DNA of 10,815 bases from an uncultured Clostridium sp. (GTDB taxonomy: Bacteria > Bacillota > Clostridia > Clostridiales > Clostridiaceae): positions 1 to 10,815 of the forward strand of contig NZ_CAKVKB010000112.1 in NCBI RefSeq assembly GCF_934754915.1, in the 5' to 3' direction. The translations under genes were made by a program, and so were the position numbers. A model generated the notes under the pieces. It saw nothing but the letters and a program-made list of their open reading frames with translations, was not told the DNA's origin and searched no databases. Shown piece by piece: positions 1-6,337 of the stretch. Numbering within the stretch: the first letter of the stretch is position 1; the number at the start of each line of letters is the position of its first letter.

Positions 1-114
1 ATTTTCACAGTACGATTTATATAAATCATGTTCATTATCTTTAAGTTCTCCATTTTTTAATAGATAATAAAATATCTTATTGCTTATATTTATTTCATCA
101 ATTGAATATGACAT
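1..114 (-). CDS. jetB: Wadjet subunit JetB, N-terminal fragment (cut by window edge)
   Basis: Only the first 38 codons are present; the reading frame is open to the window edge. The ATG (112-114) follows the jetA TAA stop directly (TAAATG), so the two are translationally close. A GGGAG ribosome binding site lies inside the end of jetA, about 10 nt before the ATG. The visible residues (IFYYLLKNGEL, then DLYKSY) look like the start of the small MukE/JetB-like winged-helix subunit that bridges the kleisin and the SMC ATPase in Wadjet complexes. Identity rests mainly on its place immediately after jetA, since the fragment is too short for a firm family call. The rest of jetB and then jetC should lie beyond base 1. 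Confidence 0.62.
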   Translation of the reverse strand, partial: MSYSIDEINISNKIFYYLLKNGELKDNEHDLYKSYCEN

Positions 115-1734
115 TTATATAATGCTCCCTTCTTCTACACTGAATAAAACATTGCTGCATATAAAATTTCTATGTTTTCCATCTTCATCAATAATATTTT
201 TTAAAATCACATCTTCTCCAAATTGAATTTTTTCAGCACTAAATTTCTTTATTCTCTTAAGACTTTTATTTTCTTCAATTGCTTCTAATATACTTCTATT
301 GAATTCAAAATCAAATTCTTCGCTTTCAACAGTATTTTTTCTCTCTTCTTTTACTTCATCAATATCAACACATCCACTTTTAAGCATTTCTATTATTACT
401 TCCCTGAAAATTCTCACATCAGGTATAAGGCTTTTCATTAATATTTCGCTGTCTTTTATCATTAAATTTATTTCATACAAAGAAATGCTTTTTTTCTTAA
501 CTGCAAGCATTAATATCACTTCTATAACATCTTTATATTTTTTAAGTTTTTCCTTCTTTTTTCTGTTTTCTTCTTCAATCATGTCATTTTCTTCAAAAGT
601 CAAAACTTCATCATCTTCATTTTCTTCAGTTTTTATATTTTTCTGATATTCTAATGCTTTATTTAAATTATATCTTTTTGCAGGATTCATTCTGAATAAT
701 GGTCTTAGAAACACATCTATATTTTCCATGAGACTGGCATTATCAAGTATTTTGTAATATATTTCTGATTTGATGCTGAATCTTTCAATAAGGGACATCT
801 TAGATATGTTTTCAAGCTCTTTTCCATAAACTTCTTTTAAGCTGAAATGCTTTTTCATGATTCTCTGGTCTTCATCAATTGTTCTTGCAAGATACTTATT
901 TATTGTTTTCAAATTATTAAGATTTTCAATTTCTTCTCCTGTAAGTTCATGAACATGTATATCTTTTTCTATAAATTCTTTAATTTTAGCTTCTACATTT
1001 TCCTTATGAATTAAAAACTTTTCTTTGCTTCCTTTAAGAAGTTCAAGATTTCCTTCCATCATCTTTTTATAATCTTCTGTGGAATAATTTAAGGGATTCT
1101 CTCTTATTTTTCTTATGGCATCATCCATACTCTGAACCCTTATTCGCATCATATTGAAAATATTTTTTATATCATCAACAGCTTTATCATAAGATGCCTT
1201 ATCAAGATGTAATTTAAATATTATCTCATGAATTGTCATCTTAAGATTTTCTTCAATTTCAAGAGTTGACAAGAGAAGTGAATACCCTTCTTCTGTAAGA
1301 GAATAAGATACCATTCTTACACCTTCTACATATTCAATTTTATTTTTAACAAAGCTTATATTTATATCTTCATACTGCCCTTTTTTAAAGTTGAATGAGT
1401 TAAAATACATAGCTTTTCCCTCATCACAAAGAATATTATTCACTATAAATTCTGCAAGTTCTTTACATTCATCATAAGTTATCGGCTTTCTAAAATACAA
1501 AGAATTTATTTCATCAATAAAACTTCCTATATAATCAATAGTTGCAATTTCTTCCTTAAGTGACTGTTCCATTATATATAAAAGCACTGCAAAGATAATG
1601 TTATCCTGTTCATATCCTTCACTGAATCCATATTTTTTCCACGTTCCTTTTGATATGCTGTTTCTAAAAAGCAATGCATATGCGCCTATTTTTTTCATTC
1701 TCACATGGTGCACATCTAAAAAACTTAAATCCAT
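115..1734 (-). CDS. jetA: Wadjet anti-plasmid system subunit JetA (kleisin-like), type II form
   Basis: This 539-residue protein is recognised as the JetA family (formerly DUF5716). JetA is the kleisin-like subunit that, with JetB and the SMC ATPase JetC, forms a MukBEF-related loop-extruding complex acting on cytoplasmic plasmid DNA. Visible layout: N-terminal mixed helical domain (about 1-160), long charged helices with coiled-coil character (about 165-330), a conserved-looking LRPLFRMNP stretch (343-351), an acidic then lysine-rich linker (about 369-399), and a C-terminal winged-helix-like domain (about 400-500). No enzymatic motif is visible, as expected for a kleisin. The ATG at 1734 has AAAGGAGAG just upstream. 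It lies 24 bp after jetD and abuts jetB, so the three form one operon. Family assignment is from memory of the family, supported by the JetD neighbour. Confidence 0.82.
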   Translation of the reverse strand: MDLSFLDVHHVRMKKIGAYALLFRNSISKGTWKKYGFSEGYEQDNIIFAVLLYIMEQSLKEEIATIDYIGSFIDEINSLYFRKPITYDECKELAEFIVNNILCDEGKAMYFNSFNFKKGQYEDINISFVKNKIEYVEGVRMVSYSLTEEGYSLLLSTLEIEENLKMTIHEIIFKLHLDKASYDKAVDDIKNIFNMMRIRVQSMDDAIRKIRENPLNYSTEDYKKMMEGNLELLKGSKEKFLIHKENVEAKIKEFIEKDIHVHELTGEEIENLNNLKTINKYLARTIDEDQRIMKKHFSLKEVYGKELENISKMSLIERFSIKSEIYYKILDNASLMENIDVFLRPLFRMNPAKRYNLNKALEYQKNIKTEENEDDEVLTFEENDMIEEENRKKKEKLKKYKDVIEVILMLAVKKKSISLYEINLMIKDSEILMKSLIPDVRIFREVIIEMLKSGCVDIDEVKEERKNTVESEEFDFEFNRSILEAIEENKSLKRIKKFSAEKIQFGEDVILKNIIDEDGKHRNFICSNVLFSVEEGSII

Positions 1735-1758
1735 AATCTCTCCTTTAAAAAATGTATT

Positions 1759-2766
1759 TTATAAATCATTTATATTTATAATTTCCTGTGGTATATATTT
1801 GCCGCTTTTTAATATTGTAGTAATTTTTTCTTTGTTTTCTTTATCAAAGCAGCTTAAAAAATAATCATCTATATTTTTATTCTGTCCTTTCTTTGTTTCT
1901 GGCAGAACAACATGATTATTCATATATTTTTTTATCATTATAGCATATGCTTCTATAAAAGGTTTAACTTTATATAATTTTGACATCTTTTCATAAAATT
2001 TTTCATATATAAGTATGCCTTCATAATCAAGATCACCAAAATAATAAATTGTATTTCTCTTATCACATACATGTTCTTCAACTGAAATATGAAAATCATC
2101 AATGGCTTTTATTATGTTTTTTCCAGCACCATATATTACAGTATCTATTTCAATGTCAAATATATTTTCTTTATTTTTTATAAGGTGTTTTCTAAAGGTA
2201 TAGTAAGTATCTTTATTTTCAATGATTAAAACATTTTGAGGTGTCTTCTTAGTTCTGGAATAATAAGCTAAAGGCTCTGAAGTATCATAATAGTTTAATG
2301 TATTTAAATCAAAATTTAGATTTTTTAAAATAGTTTTTCCTTCTTCCTTCTGAAGGAATTTTTCCCTATTCCATATCTGAAAACTTCTTTCATTCATAGA
2401 AATACAGCTTTTCAGGCAATCTCTCTTATTTAAAAGAAATTCATTCAACATAAGTATATATTTTCTATTTTCTTTGTATTTATTTAAATGTTTCTTATAA
2501 TATGACACATCAAATTCAGCACAAAGTTTAAAATTAATTTCATCAAGATAATTGCTGAAATCTTCTTCTTTCCTTATTATTCTGTATTTTTTGTACATTT
2601 CAGGATTTCTTCCATTACTGCCACTTGCTTTTACTGGATTTAACTTTTCATCATCAATAAGTTCATTTACAGTTTTATATAGTATATCATAATCATTAAT
2701 CTTGTAGAAATTTTGAATTTCATCTAATGTTATAGTATTTTTTTTATAATTCCTTATATTTTTCAT
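1759..2766 (-). CDS. jetD: Wadjet system nuclease subunit JetD (Toprim, topoisomerase VI-A-like)
   Basis: JetD is the nuclease of Wadjet: it docks on the stalled JetABC loop extruder and cleaves small circular DNA. The protein is 335 residues from the ATG at 2766, which has GGAGAG six bases upstream; an in-frame TTG seven codons earlier would place that ribosome binding site inside the gene and is less likely. The N-terminal half (about 1-150) is helical with a winged-helix character. The C-terminal half carries the Toprim fold: LIIEN with the metal-binding Glu at 183, GAGK at 213-216, and FGDLDYEG with Asp245 and Asp247 as the DxD pair. The ending YIPQEI (324-329) fits the DUF2220 C-terminus. 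All Toprim acidic residues are present, so it should be active. It is the first gene of the operon, 24 bp before jetA; a D-A-B-C order fits type II Wadjet. Confidence 0.87.
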   Translation of the reverse strand: MKNIRNYKKNTITLDEIQNFYKINDYDILYKTVNELIDDEKLNPVKASGSNGRNPEMYKKYRIIRKEEDFSNYLDEINFKLCAEFDVSYYKKHLNKYKENRKYILMLNEFLLNKRDCLKSCISMNERSFQIWNREKFLQKEEGKTILKNLNFDLNTLNYYDTSEPLAYYSRTKKTPQNVLIIENKDTYYTFRKHLIKNKENIFDIEIDTVIYGAGKNIIKAIDDFHISVEEHVCDKRNTIYYFGDLDYEGILIYEKFYEKMSKLYKVKPFIEAYAIMIKKYMNNHVVLPETKKGQNKNIDDYFLSCFDKENKEKITTILKSGKYIPQEIININDL

Positions 2767-2797
2767 AATTTTCTCTCCAATATACAATTTCCAGTTA

Positions 2798-2812
2798 AAT
2801 ACATGTATTATA
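2798..2812 (-). promoter_or_regulatory. possible jetD promoter element with overlapping palindrome
   Basis: In the 63-bp spacer between nudC and jetD, the minus strand has a perfect TATAAT (2807-2812) overlapped on its downstream side by the 12-bp palindrome AATACATGTATT (2798-2809). No good -35 box is found at 16-18 bp spacing, so this is only a candidate. A repressor bound at the palindrome would block such a promoter. Alternatively jetD is read from the nudC promoter and the palindrome is chance in AT-rich DNA. Confidence 0.25.
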
Positions 2813-2829
2813 AAACAATTATATACTGT

Positions 2830-3675
2830 TTATATATTTCCTTTATTCTTTTCAAATTCATTTATCATAGTCTGAGTAAGACTTATAAGGAGATCTCTTG
2901 GAGGAAGTTCATCATATCTGAACCAAGTTCCTTCTGCCAGTTCATCAGTTTCCAGTGTAATTTTGTCATCTCCATCAAGATCTGCAAAGAATCCTGAAAG
3001 AATAGTATTAGTAAATCCCCATGGCTGGCTTCCAAAATATCTTATATTTTTAACTTTAAGCCCCACTTCTTCCATTACTTCTCGTTTTACTGTATCTTCA
3101 AATGATTCACCAATTTCAACAAATCCTGCAACAAGTGCATATTTTTTATAGGCCGCTTTTGAATATCTTGTTAAAAGAATTTTATCCTTATTTTTAATTC
3201 CTACAATTATAGCTGGCGATATAGTTGGATAGACTATATTTCTGCAGTTAGTGCATATTAATGCTCTTTCTTTATCATATGGCTCCATCTTATTTCCACA
3301 TATTCCACAGTGTTTATTTTTAGAATACCAGTCATATAAATGTTTTGCTGTAATTCCTCCAAAAGCTGCCCACTGTGGCTTTAATGTTCTAAATACAGAA
3401 GTATTTTTTCTACATAAATAACTATAATCTTCTTCTTTAAAATTTTTCAAAATAAAGAATTTAACATCATCAATTTTAAAAACATAAGTAAAATCCTCTT
3501 TAGATAGATGCTCTCTATTAATCAGATCTTTATACATAGGTATACAGACCTTACCATTTTCTTCTTTCATAAATACTTCATTTTTTAAGAATATTAATAT
3601 ATAATCTTTTTCTTCAATAAATACCTCTTTACTATATGTATTATCATATTTGTGTGGTGTAATTTCCTGAATCAT
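2830..3675 (-). CDS. nudC: NudC: NADH pyrophosphatase / NAD-cap decapping Nudix hydrolase
   Basis: NudC hydrolyses NAD(H) to NMN(H) plus AMP and, in characterised bacteria, removes NAD caps from the 5' end of RNAs. The 281-residue protein has an N-terminal domain (about 1-115), a four-cysteine zinc ribbon (C123, C126, C141, C144), and a Nudix domain with a complete Nudix box (G184 to L206, core REVMEEVGL with E199, E202 and E203). The NudC signature SQPW follows at 216-219. It continues as GFTNT instead of the usual PFPxS, a local departure in the substrate-specificity motif. Length is slightly above the E. coli enzyme (257 aa). The start has GGAGG six bases upstream. It precedes jetD on the same strand by about 60 bp with no clear terminator between, so read-through into the Wadjet operon is possible. 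Confidence 0.9.
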   Translation of the reverse strand: MIQEITPHKYDNTYSKEVFIEEKDYILIFLKNEVFMKEENGKVCIPMYKDLINREHLSKEDFTYVFKIDDVKFFILKNFKEEDYSYLCRKNTSVFRTLKPQWAAFGGITAKHLYDWYSKNKHCGICGNKMEPYDKERALICTNCRNIVYPTISPAIIVGIKNKDKILLTRYSKAAYKKYALVAGFVEIGESFEDTVKREVMEEVGLKVKNIRYFGSQPWGFTNTILSGFFADLDGDDKITLETDELAEGTWFRYDELPPRDLLISLTQTMINEFEKNKGNI

Positions 3676-3715
3676 ATTCTTCCTCCAATTCCGATTTCAG
3701 TATTTATATTAATTA

Positions 3716-3745
3716 AATATAGGATTCTTTACTGCATAAAAACAA
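3716..3745 (-). promoter_or_regulatory. predicted nudC promoter (sigma-A type)
   Basis: On the minus strand TTGTTT (3740-3745) is followed after 18 bp by TATATT (3716-3721), about 40 bp before the nudC ATG. The -10 differs from consensus at one base and the -35 at two or three, so it is plausible but not strong. It may also serve the jet genes downstream. Confidence 0.42.
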
Positions 3746-3754
3746 ACAGACTAG

Positions 3755-3788
3755 AATTTATAGACAACATATTATTTATCTATAAATT
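3755..3788. repeat. 10-bp perfect inverted repeat in the nudC upstream spacer
   Basis: AATTTATAGA (3755-3764) and TCTATAAATT (3779-3788) are exact reverse complements separated by 14 bp. It sits just upstream of the predicted nudC promoter. It could be an operator for a dimeric regulator or a weak hairpin for transcripts coming from the arginase-family gene. It is not followed by a convincing T-run on the minus strand. Confidence 0.4.
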
Positions 3789-4040
3789 AAAATCTGCTTA
3801 TTTTTAAATTTTATATTTAATATTTTCCTTTATCATTATATTAGTTTTTTAGTTATTTATCAAAACCTATTTTTAATTGTGTATATTGCATAATTATGAT
3901 TTTATATATATTCAATCAGTATATAGAATTTATATTTGTTTATATCATACTATATACCGAGTTGATTTTTGTGTTTATATTACATAAAAAATTCTCAATT
4001 ATATAAATCTTTTTAAATTATTACTATATCTCTAATTTGC
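3789..4040. other. AT-rich spacer without a supported gene
   Basis: This is the main part of the 365-bp gap between nudC and the arginase-family gene. It is extremely AT-rich with many short TATA-like runs and stop codons in all frames. I see no ORF with a ribosome binding site, no tRNA-like or riboswitch-like structure, and no GC-rich terminator stem. The longest symmetric element noticed is the short palindrome CATAATTATG near 3890. Confidence 0.5.
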
Positions 4041-4805
4041 TTATATAGTTGCTGAAACTAACTCTTCAGCTTCATCTTCAAAAAAATGAAGAAGTTCAGA
4101 ATTGATGTTATCATTTTTCTTAATATCCATAAATTTTCCTAATTCGTTACTACACTCGCCACATATATCAATGCCTATTACTTCCTCATTTTTAATTATT
4201 TTATGAAGAATGTCCTCAAGTTCAATAACATTCATATCTCCTTGATTCCAGTTTGTATTAATTACTTTCTCACTAAGAACATCCTTATCTATGGATATAT
4301 AAATAGGATATTTTTTCACCTCACAATCCAATATGTTGAAATTTTCTCTATCAACACATATAATTCTATCTTCATATTTTTTATTAATAAATTTCTTTTC
4401 TTCATCTCCAACACCAACAAGAATAACTTTCTTAAGATGTATGTTGCTCTCCAAAGAATCCATTATCCATGAACCACAGCTTAATATATTTCCAAACATA
4501 GGCTGCTGCATATCAGAATGATGGTCAAAAACAATCAGATTAAAATCTCTTTCTATCTTTTCAATCCAAAATTTAGAAACATAATGATAATTTCCTGAAT
4601 CAATGAAATGCAAACCGTATGGCTTTAAATTTTCTATTTTAGCTTTTATCGATTTTTCTGCATACTCATCACAATAACAGCTTGTCCCATTAATATCACT
4701 GCAGTCTATCCAGTTTATATTTTCTCCTTTATAAAACTTCTCATCTTTATAGATATTGCTGAAATTCATAATTGTGAGATATGCATTTTCTCTTTGAAAA
4801 TCCAT
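4041..4805 (-). CDS. arginase-superfamily (ureohydrolase-like) protein, substrate unknown
   Basis: This 254-residue protein belongs to the arginase/agmatinase/formiminoglutamase superfamily of binuclear manganese hydrolases. All six expected metal ligands are identifiable: His74 (GNYH), Asp94, His96 and Asp98 (DHHSD, in place of the usual DAHxD), and Asp173 plus Asp175 (SIDKD). Glu217 (GIDICGE) fits the catalytic-site Glu. It is shorter than typical arginases (about 300 aa), and the region after SIDKD (NTNWNQGDM) lacks the usual proline/glycine-rich substrate loop, so arginine or agmatine as substrate is not supported. The first ~70 residues contain extra cysteines (35, 43, 45). The ATG has GAGGAG seven bases upstream. 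It appears monocistronic, with no arginine, polyamine or histidine genes nearby to indicate a pathway. Confidence 0.78.
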   Translation of the reverse strand: MDFQRENAYLTIMNFSNIYKDEKFYKGENINWIDCSDINGTSCYCDEYAEKSIKAKIENLKPYGLHFIDSGNYHYVSKFWIEKIERDFNLIVFDHHSDMQQPMFGNILSCGSWIMDSLESNIHLKKVILVGVGDEEKKFINKKYEDRIICVDRENFNILDCEVKKYPIYISIDKDVLSEKVINTNWNQGDMNVIELEDILHKIIKNEEVIGIDICGECSNELGKFMDIKKNDNINSELLHFFEDEAEELVSATI

Positions 4806-4829
4806 TTTAATACTCCTCTTTATTTTATG

Positions 4830-4856
4830 ATTATAATTTTACACTTTAGATTTCAA
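4830..4856 (-). promoter_or_regulatory. weak candidate promoter for the arginase-family gene
   Basis: TATAAT (4830-4835) lies about 25 bp before the start codon on the minus strand. The best -35-like hexamer, TTGAAA (4851-4856), is only 15 bp upstream, shorter than the 17 bp optimum. The -10 is convincing and the -35 is doubtful. Confidence 0.33.
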
Positions 4857-4939
4857 ATACAGTTTTTTAAACTATATTTATATTATTATTTTTATATTAA
4901 CATATATATCTTTATCTTACAAATACTTGAAATAATGTG

Positions 4940-4982
4940 TATAAAAAATGATTTCTAAAATTATCAGAAATCATTTTTTATA
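4940..4982 (-). terminator. Rho-independent terminator of yjdF (bidirectional-looking)
   Basis: A perfect 17-bp stem (4940-4956 with 4966-4982) encloses a 9-nt loop, with the outer part an A-run on one side and T-run on the other. Read on the minus strand it ends the yjdF transcript about 90 bp after its stop codon. The symmetric A/T tails mean it could also stop transcripts from the other direction. It insulates yjdF from the arginase-family gene. Confidence 0.85.
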
Positions 4983-5073
4983 TAATCACAATAATCCTTA
5001 ATATCATTTTAACTGCTTTTACTTATCTTTTAGTTTTTTGATTTCACAGAACACAATTCAACTTTAAAGTTAT

Positions 5074-5505
5074 TTAATGTCCTTTGTGTTTTTCTCTTCT
5101 TTTGTTCTGCTTAAGTTCAAATAATCTCTGCTGCTGCTGTTCTTTTTCTTCTTTTGATTTTTTCTTACGCTCTATCTTATTTTCTTCATGCTGAGCTTTT
5201 AAGGCAATCTGTGCTTTAGTACCTATACCCTTATTTTTGACTTCTTTATGAATCATTCTTTGAACTCTTTTAGGATTTTCCTTTTTTAGGATCATATTCT
5301 TTTTTGCCTCTTCTTCATCAAGCGTAATCATTTTGAACTTTAACCTATAATAGTTTTTTAATACAAAATCATAAACTTCAGCTTCTTTAGGCTCAGCTCC
5401 AAAGGTCACTTTACATGCTTCATATTCCTCTCCTTCATATTTTTCAAATACTCCTATCCAAAATGGATTGTTAAAAAGAATAGTAAGCTTTACTGTATTC
5501 TTCAT
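5074..5505 (-). CDS. yjdF: YjdF family protein (DUF2992)
   Basis: A 143-residue small protein recognised as YjdF/DUF2992. Its biochemical role is not established; the family is known chiefly because its mRNA often carries the yjdF riboswitch, whose RNA binds diverse azaaromatic compounds, suggesting a part in coping with such toxic molecules. Visible features: a compact N-terminal domain starting KLTILFNNPFWIGVFE (6-21), a conserved-looking GTKAQIALK segment (95-103), and a highly charged Lys/Glu/Gln-rich helical tail (107-143) ending KHKGH, which may bind nucleic acid (inference). No signal peptide or membrane segment. The ATG at 5505 follows a strong GGAGGG ribosome binding site that is part of the switch in the leader. 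It is a single-gene unit with its own promoter, leader and terminator. Confidence 0.9.
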   Translation of the reverse strand: MKNTVKLTILFNNPFWIGVFEKYEGEEYEACKVTFGAEPKEAEVYDFVLKNYYRLKFKMITLDEEEAKKNMILKKENPKRVQRMIHKEVKNKGIGTKAQIALKAQHEENKIERKKKSKEEKEQQQQRLFELKQNKRREKHKGH

Positions 5506-5512
5506 GATTTGT

Positions 5513-5562
5513 CCCTCCTGTTAGTAAAATAAAAAATTAGAGAACGGACAACCCCAGGAGGG
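5513..5562 (-). promoter_or_regulatory. SD / anti-SD expression platform of the yjdF leader
   Basis: The yjdF Shine-Dalgarno region CAGGAGGG (5513-5520) is an exact 8-base reverse complement of CCCTCCTG (5555-5562) in the leader. The same leader bases can instead form a local CCCC-TCCT-GGGG hairpin (5552-5563). The two pairings exclude each other, as expected for a switch controlling ribosome access. Which state the ligand favours cannot be read from the sequence. Confidence 0.72.
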
Positions 5563-5630
5563 GGCAGGTTACTTCTACTTTTACAAATAGGCTCTGACTA
5601 CCAACAGAACTGTGTTTTTATCTCTAATTT
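5534..5630 (-). ncRNA. yjdF-type riboswitch aptamer in the yjdF leader
   Basis: The ~100-nt leader directly upstream of yjdF is closed by a perfect 10-bp outer stem, AAATTAGAGA (minus strand, 5621-5630) with TCTCTAATTT (5534-5543). Inside are a small ACAG/CTGT hairpin (5605-5614), an unpaired GC-richer core and the C4/G4 hairpin at 5552-5563. It is much less AT-rich than the surroundings. Position, size and the gene it controls match the yjdF riboswitch, which binds azaaromatic compounds and acts at translation. The predicted transcription start (about 5625-5628) falls within the 5' strand of the outer stem, so that stem may be a few pairs shorter in the RNA. Confidence 0.82.
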
Positions 5631-5632
5631 AG

Positions 5633-5661
5633 ATTATATTGTTTTTTTATATATTTATCAA
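5633..5661 (-). promoter_or_regulatory. strong sigma-A promoter of the yjdF transcript
   Basis: TTGATA (5656-5661), 17 bp spacer, then a perfect TATAAT (5633-5638) on the minus strand. It is the best promoter match in the window and sits exactly where the riboswitch RNA should begin, giving a leader of about 120 nt. Confidence 0.8.
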
Positions 5662-5741
5662 AATTTTTTATATTTGTGCAATCTTAAATGTATATATTCT
5701 AAATAATAACAAATAATCATTTTATTAATGTTGTAAACTTA

Positions 5742-5788
5742 AAATTGTGTTTGAAACCTATATATAGTACTTAGATAGTGCACAATTT
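5742..5788. repeat. 8-bp inverted repeat between the CGGC gene and the yjdF promoter
   Basis: AAATTGTG (5742-5749) and CACAATTT (5781-5788) are exact reverse complements 31 bp apart, with the palindrome CTATATATAG between them near 5759-5768. No T-run follows, so it is not a clear terminator. It may be an operator pair or chance. Confidence 0.25.
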
Positions 5789-5823
5789 GAAATATAAACA
5801 GATATTTATTACATTCTAATACC

Positions 5824-5845
5824 TAAACAATATATTTATTGTTTA
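5824..5845 (-). repeat. AT-only hairpin overlapping the stop codon of the CGGC gene
   Basis: TAAACAATA and TATTGTTTA form a perfect 9-bp stem with a 4-nt TATT loop, including the TAA stop of the gene. It lacks GC pairs beyond one and is not followed by a U-tract on the minus strand, so it is a weak terminator candidate or an mRNA 3'-end structure. Confidence 0.35.
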
Positions 5846-6256
5846 AAAATATCTTTTATATTCGCCTGTTTCTCTTTTCTTTTCTGCTGTTTTACTTATA
5901 TATGTGCCTTCAACTATATTTTCAAATCCTTTTTTTGCTATAATATCCTTTATATAATCTATATAAGGGCATCTGTCTGAATGATGATTTTCACTTACCA
6001 TACAAGTTGCTAGATGAATAACTATTTCTTCCTTTTTTAAATCTGTTTTCTTTCTCATCTTCATTAAAAAATGTTCTAATTTCCCTGCAACTGCTTTTCC
6101 ACAACATCCACCACATGAAAAGGTAATGTACTTCATATTGTTTCCATAATCCCCAAATTTACCTTCTTTATTATAAAATGAATCCATACATGCAAATCCA
6201 CTACATCTTTTTAATGCACTATCACATTGAATTATTATACATTGTTTTATGCTCAT
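5843..6256 (-). CDS. CGGC domain-containing putative metal-binding protein
   Basis: A 137-residue cytosolic protein of the CGGC-domain family, a small group predicted to bind metal or an iron-sulfur centre; no enzyme activity is known to me. The signature CGGC (48-51, immediately followed by C52) lies in SCGGCCGKA. Further candidate ligands are C6, C11, C18, C23, H81, C85, H91, H92 and C96; the HLATC (81-85) and HHSDRCPY (91-98) segments fit the family's second conserved block. In total nine cysteines in a short protein. The ATG at 6256 has an AGAGGAAG ribosome binding site upstream. It follows the membrane-protein gene by 81 bp on the same strand, so they may be co-transcribed, but no functional link is evident. 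Confidence 0.85.
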   Translation of the reverse strand: MSIKQCIIIQCDSALKRCSGFACMDSFYNKEGKFGDYGNNMKYITFSCGGCCGKAVAGKLEHFLMKMRKKTDLKKEEIVIHLATCMVSENHHSDRCPYIDYIKDIIAKKGFENIVEGTYISKTAEKKRETGEYKRYF

Positions 6257-6337
6257 TTAAATCACTTCCTCTATGCTATACTAATTATGATAAATACGAA
6301 AATTCTTCAATAATTGCATTATTATACGTCATCAAAT

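Noticed and set aside
299..646. Plus-strand open frame opposite jetA
   Set aside because: Low-complexity Ser/Phe-rich translation lying antisense to a well-supported gene, with no ribosome binding site.
2767..2787. TTG start for jetD seven codons upstream
   Set aside because: It would place the clear GGAGAG ribosome binding site inside the coding region, and no site precedes the TTG.
3676..4040. Hidden small RNA or gene in the 365-bp spacer
   Set aside because: Only AT-rich sequence with one inverted repeat; no promoter plus terminator pair and no conserved-looking structure.
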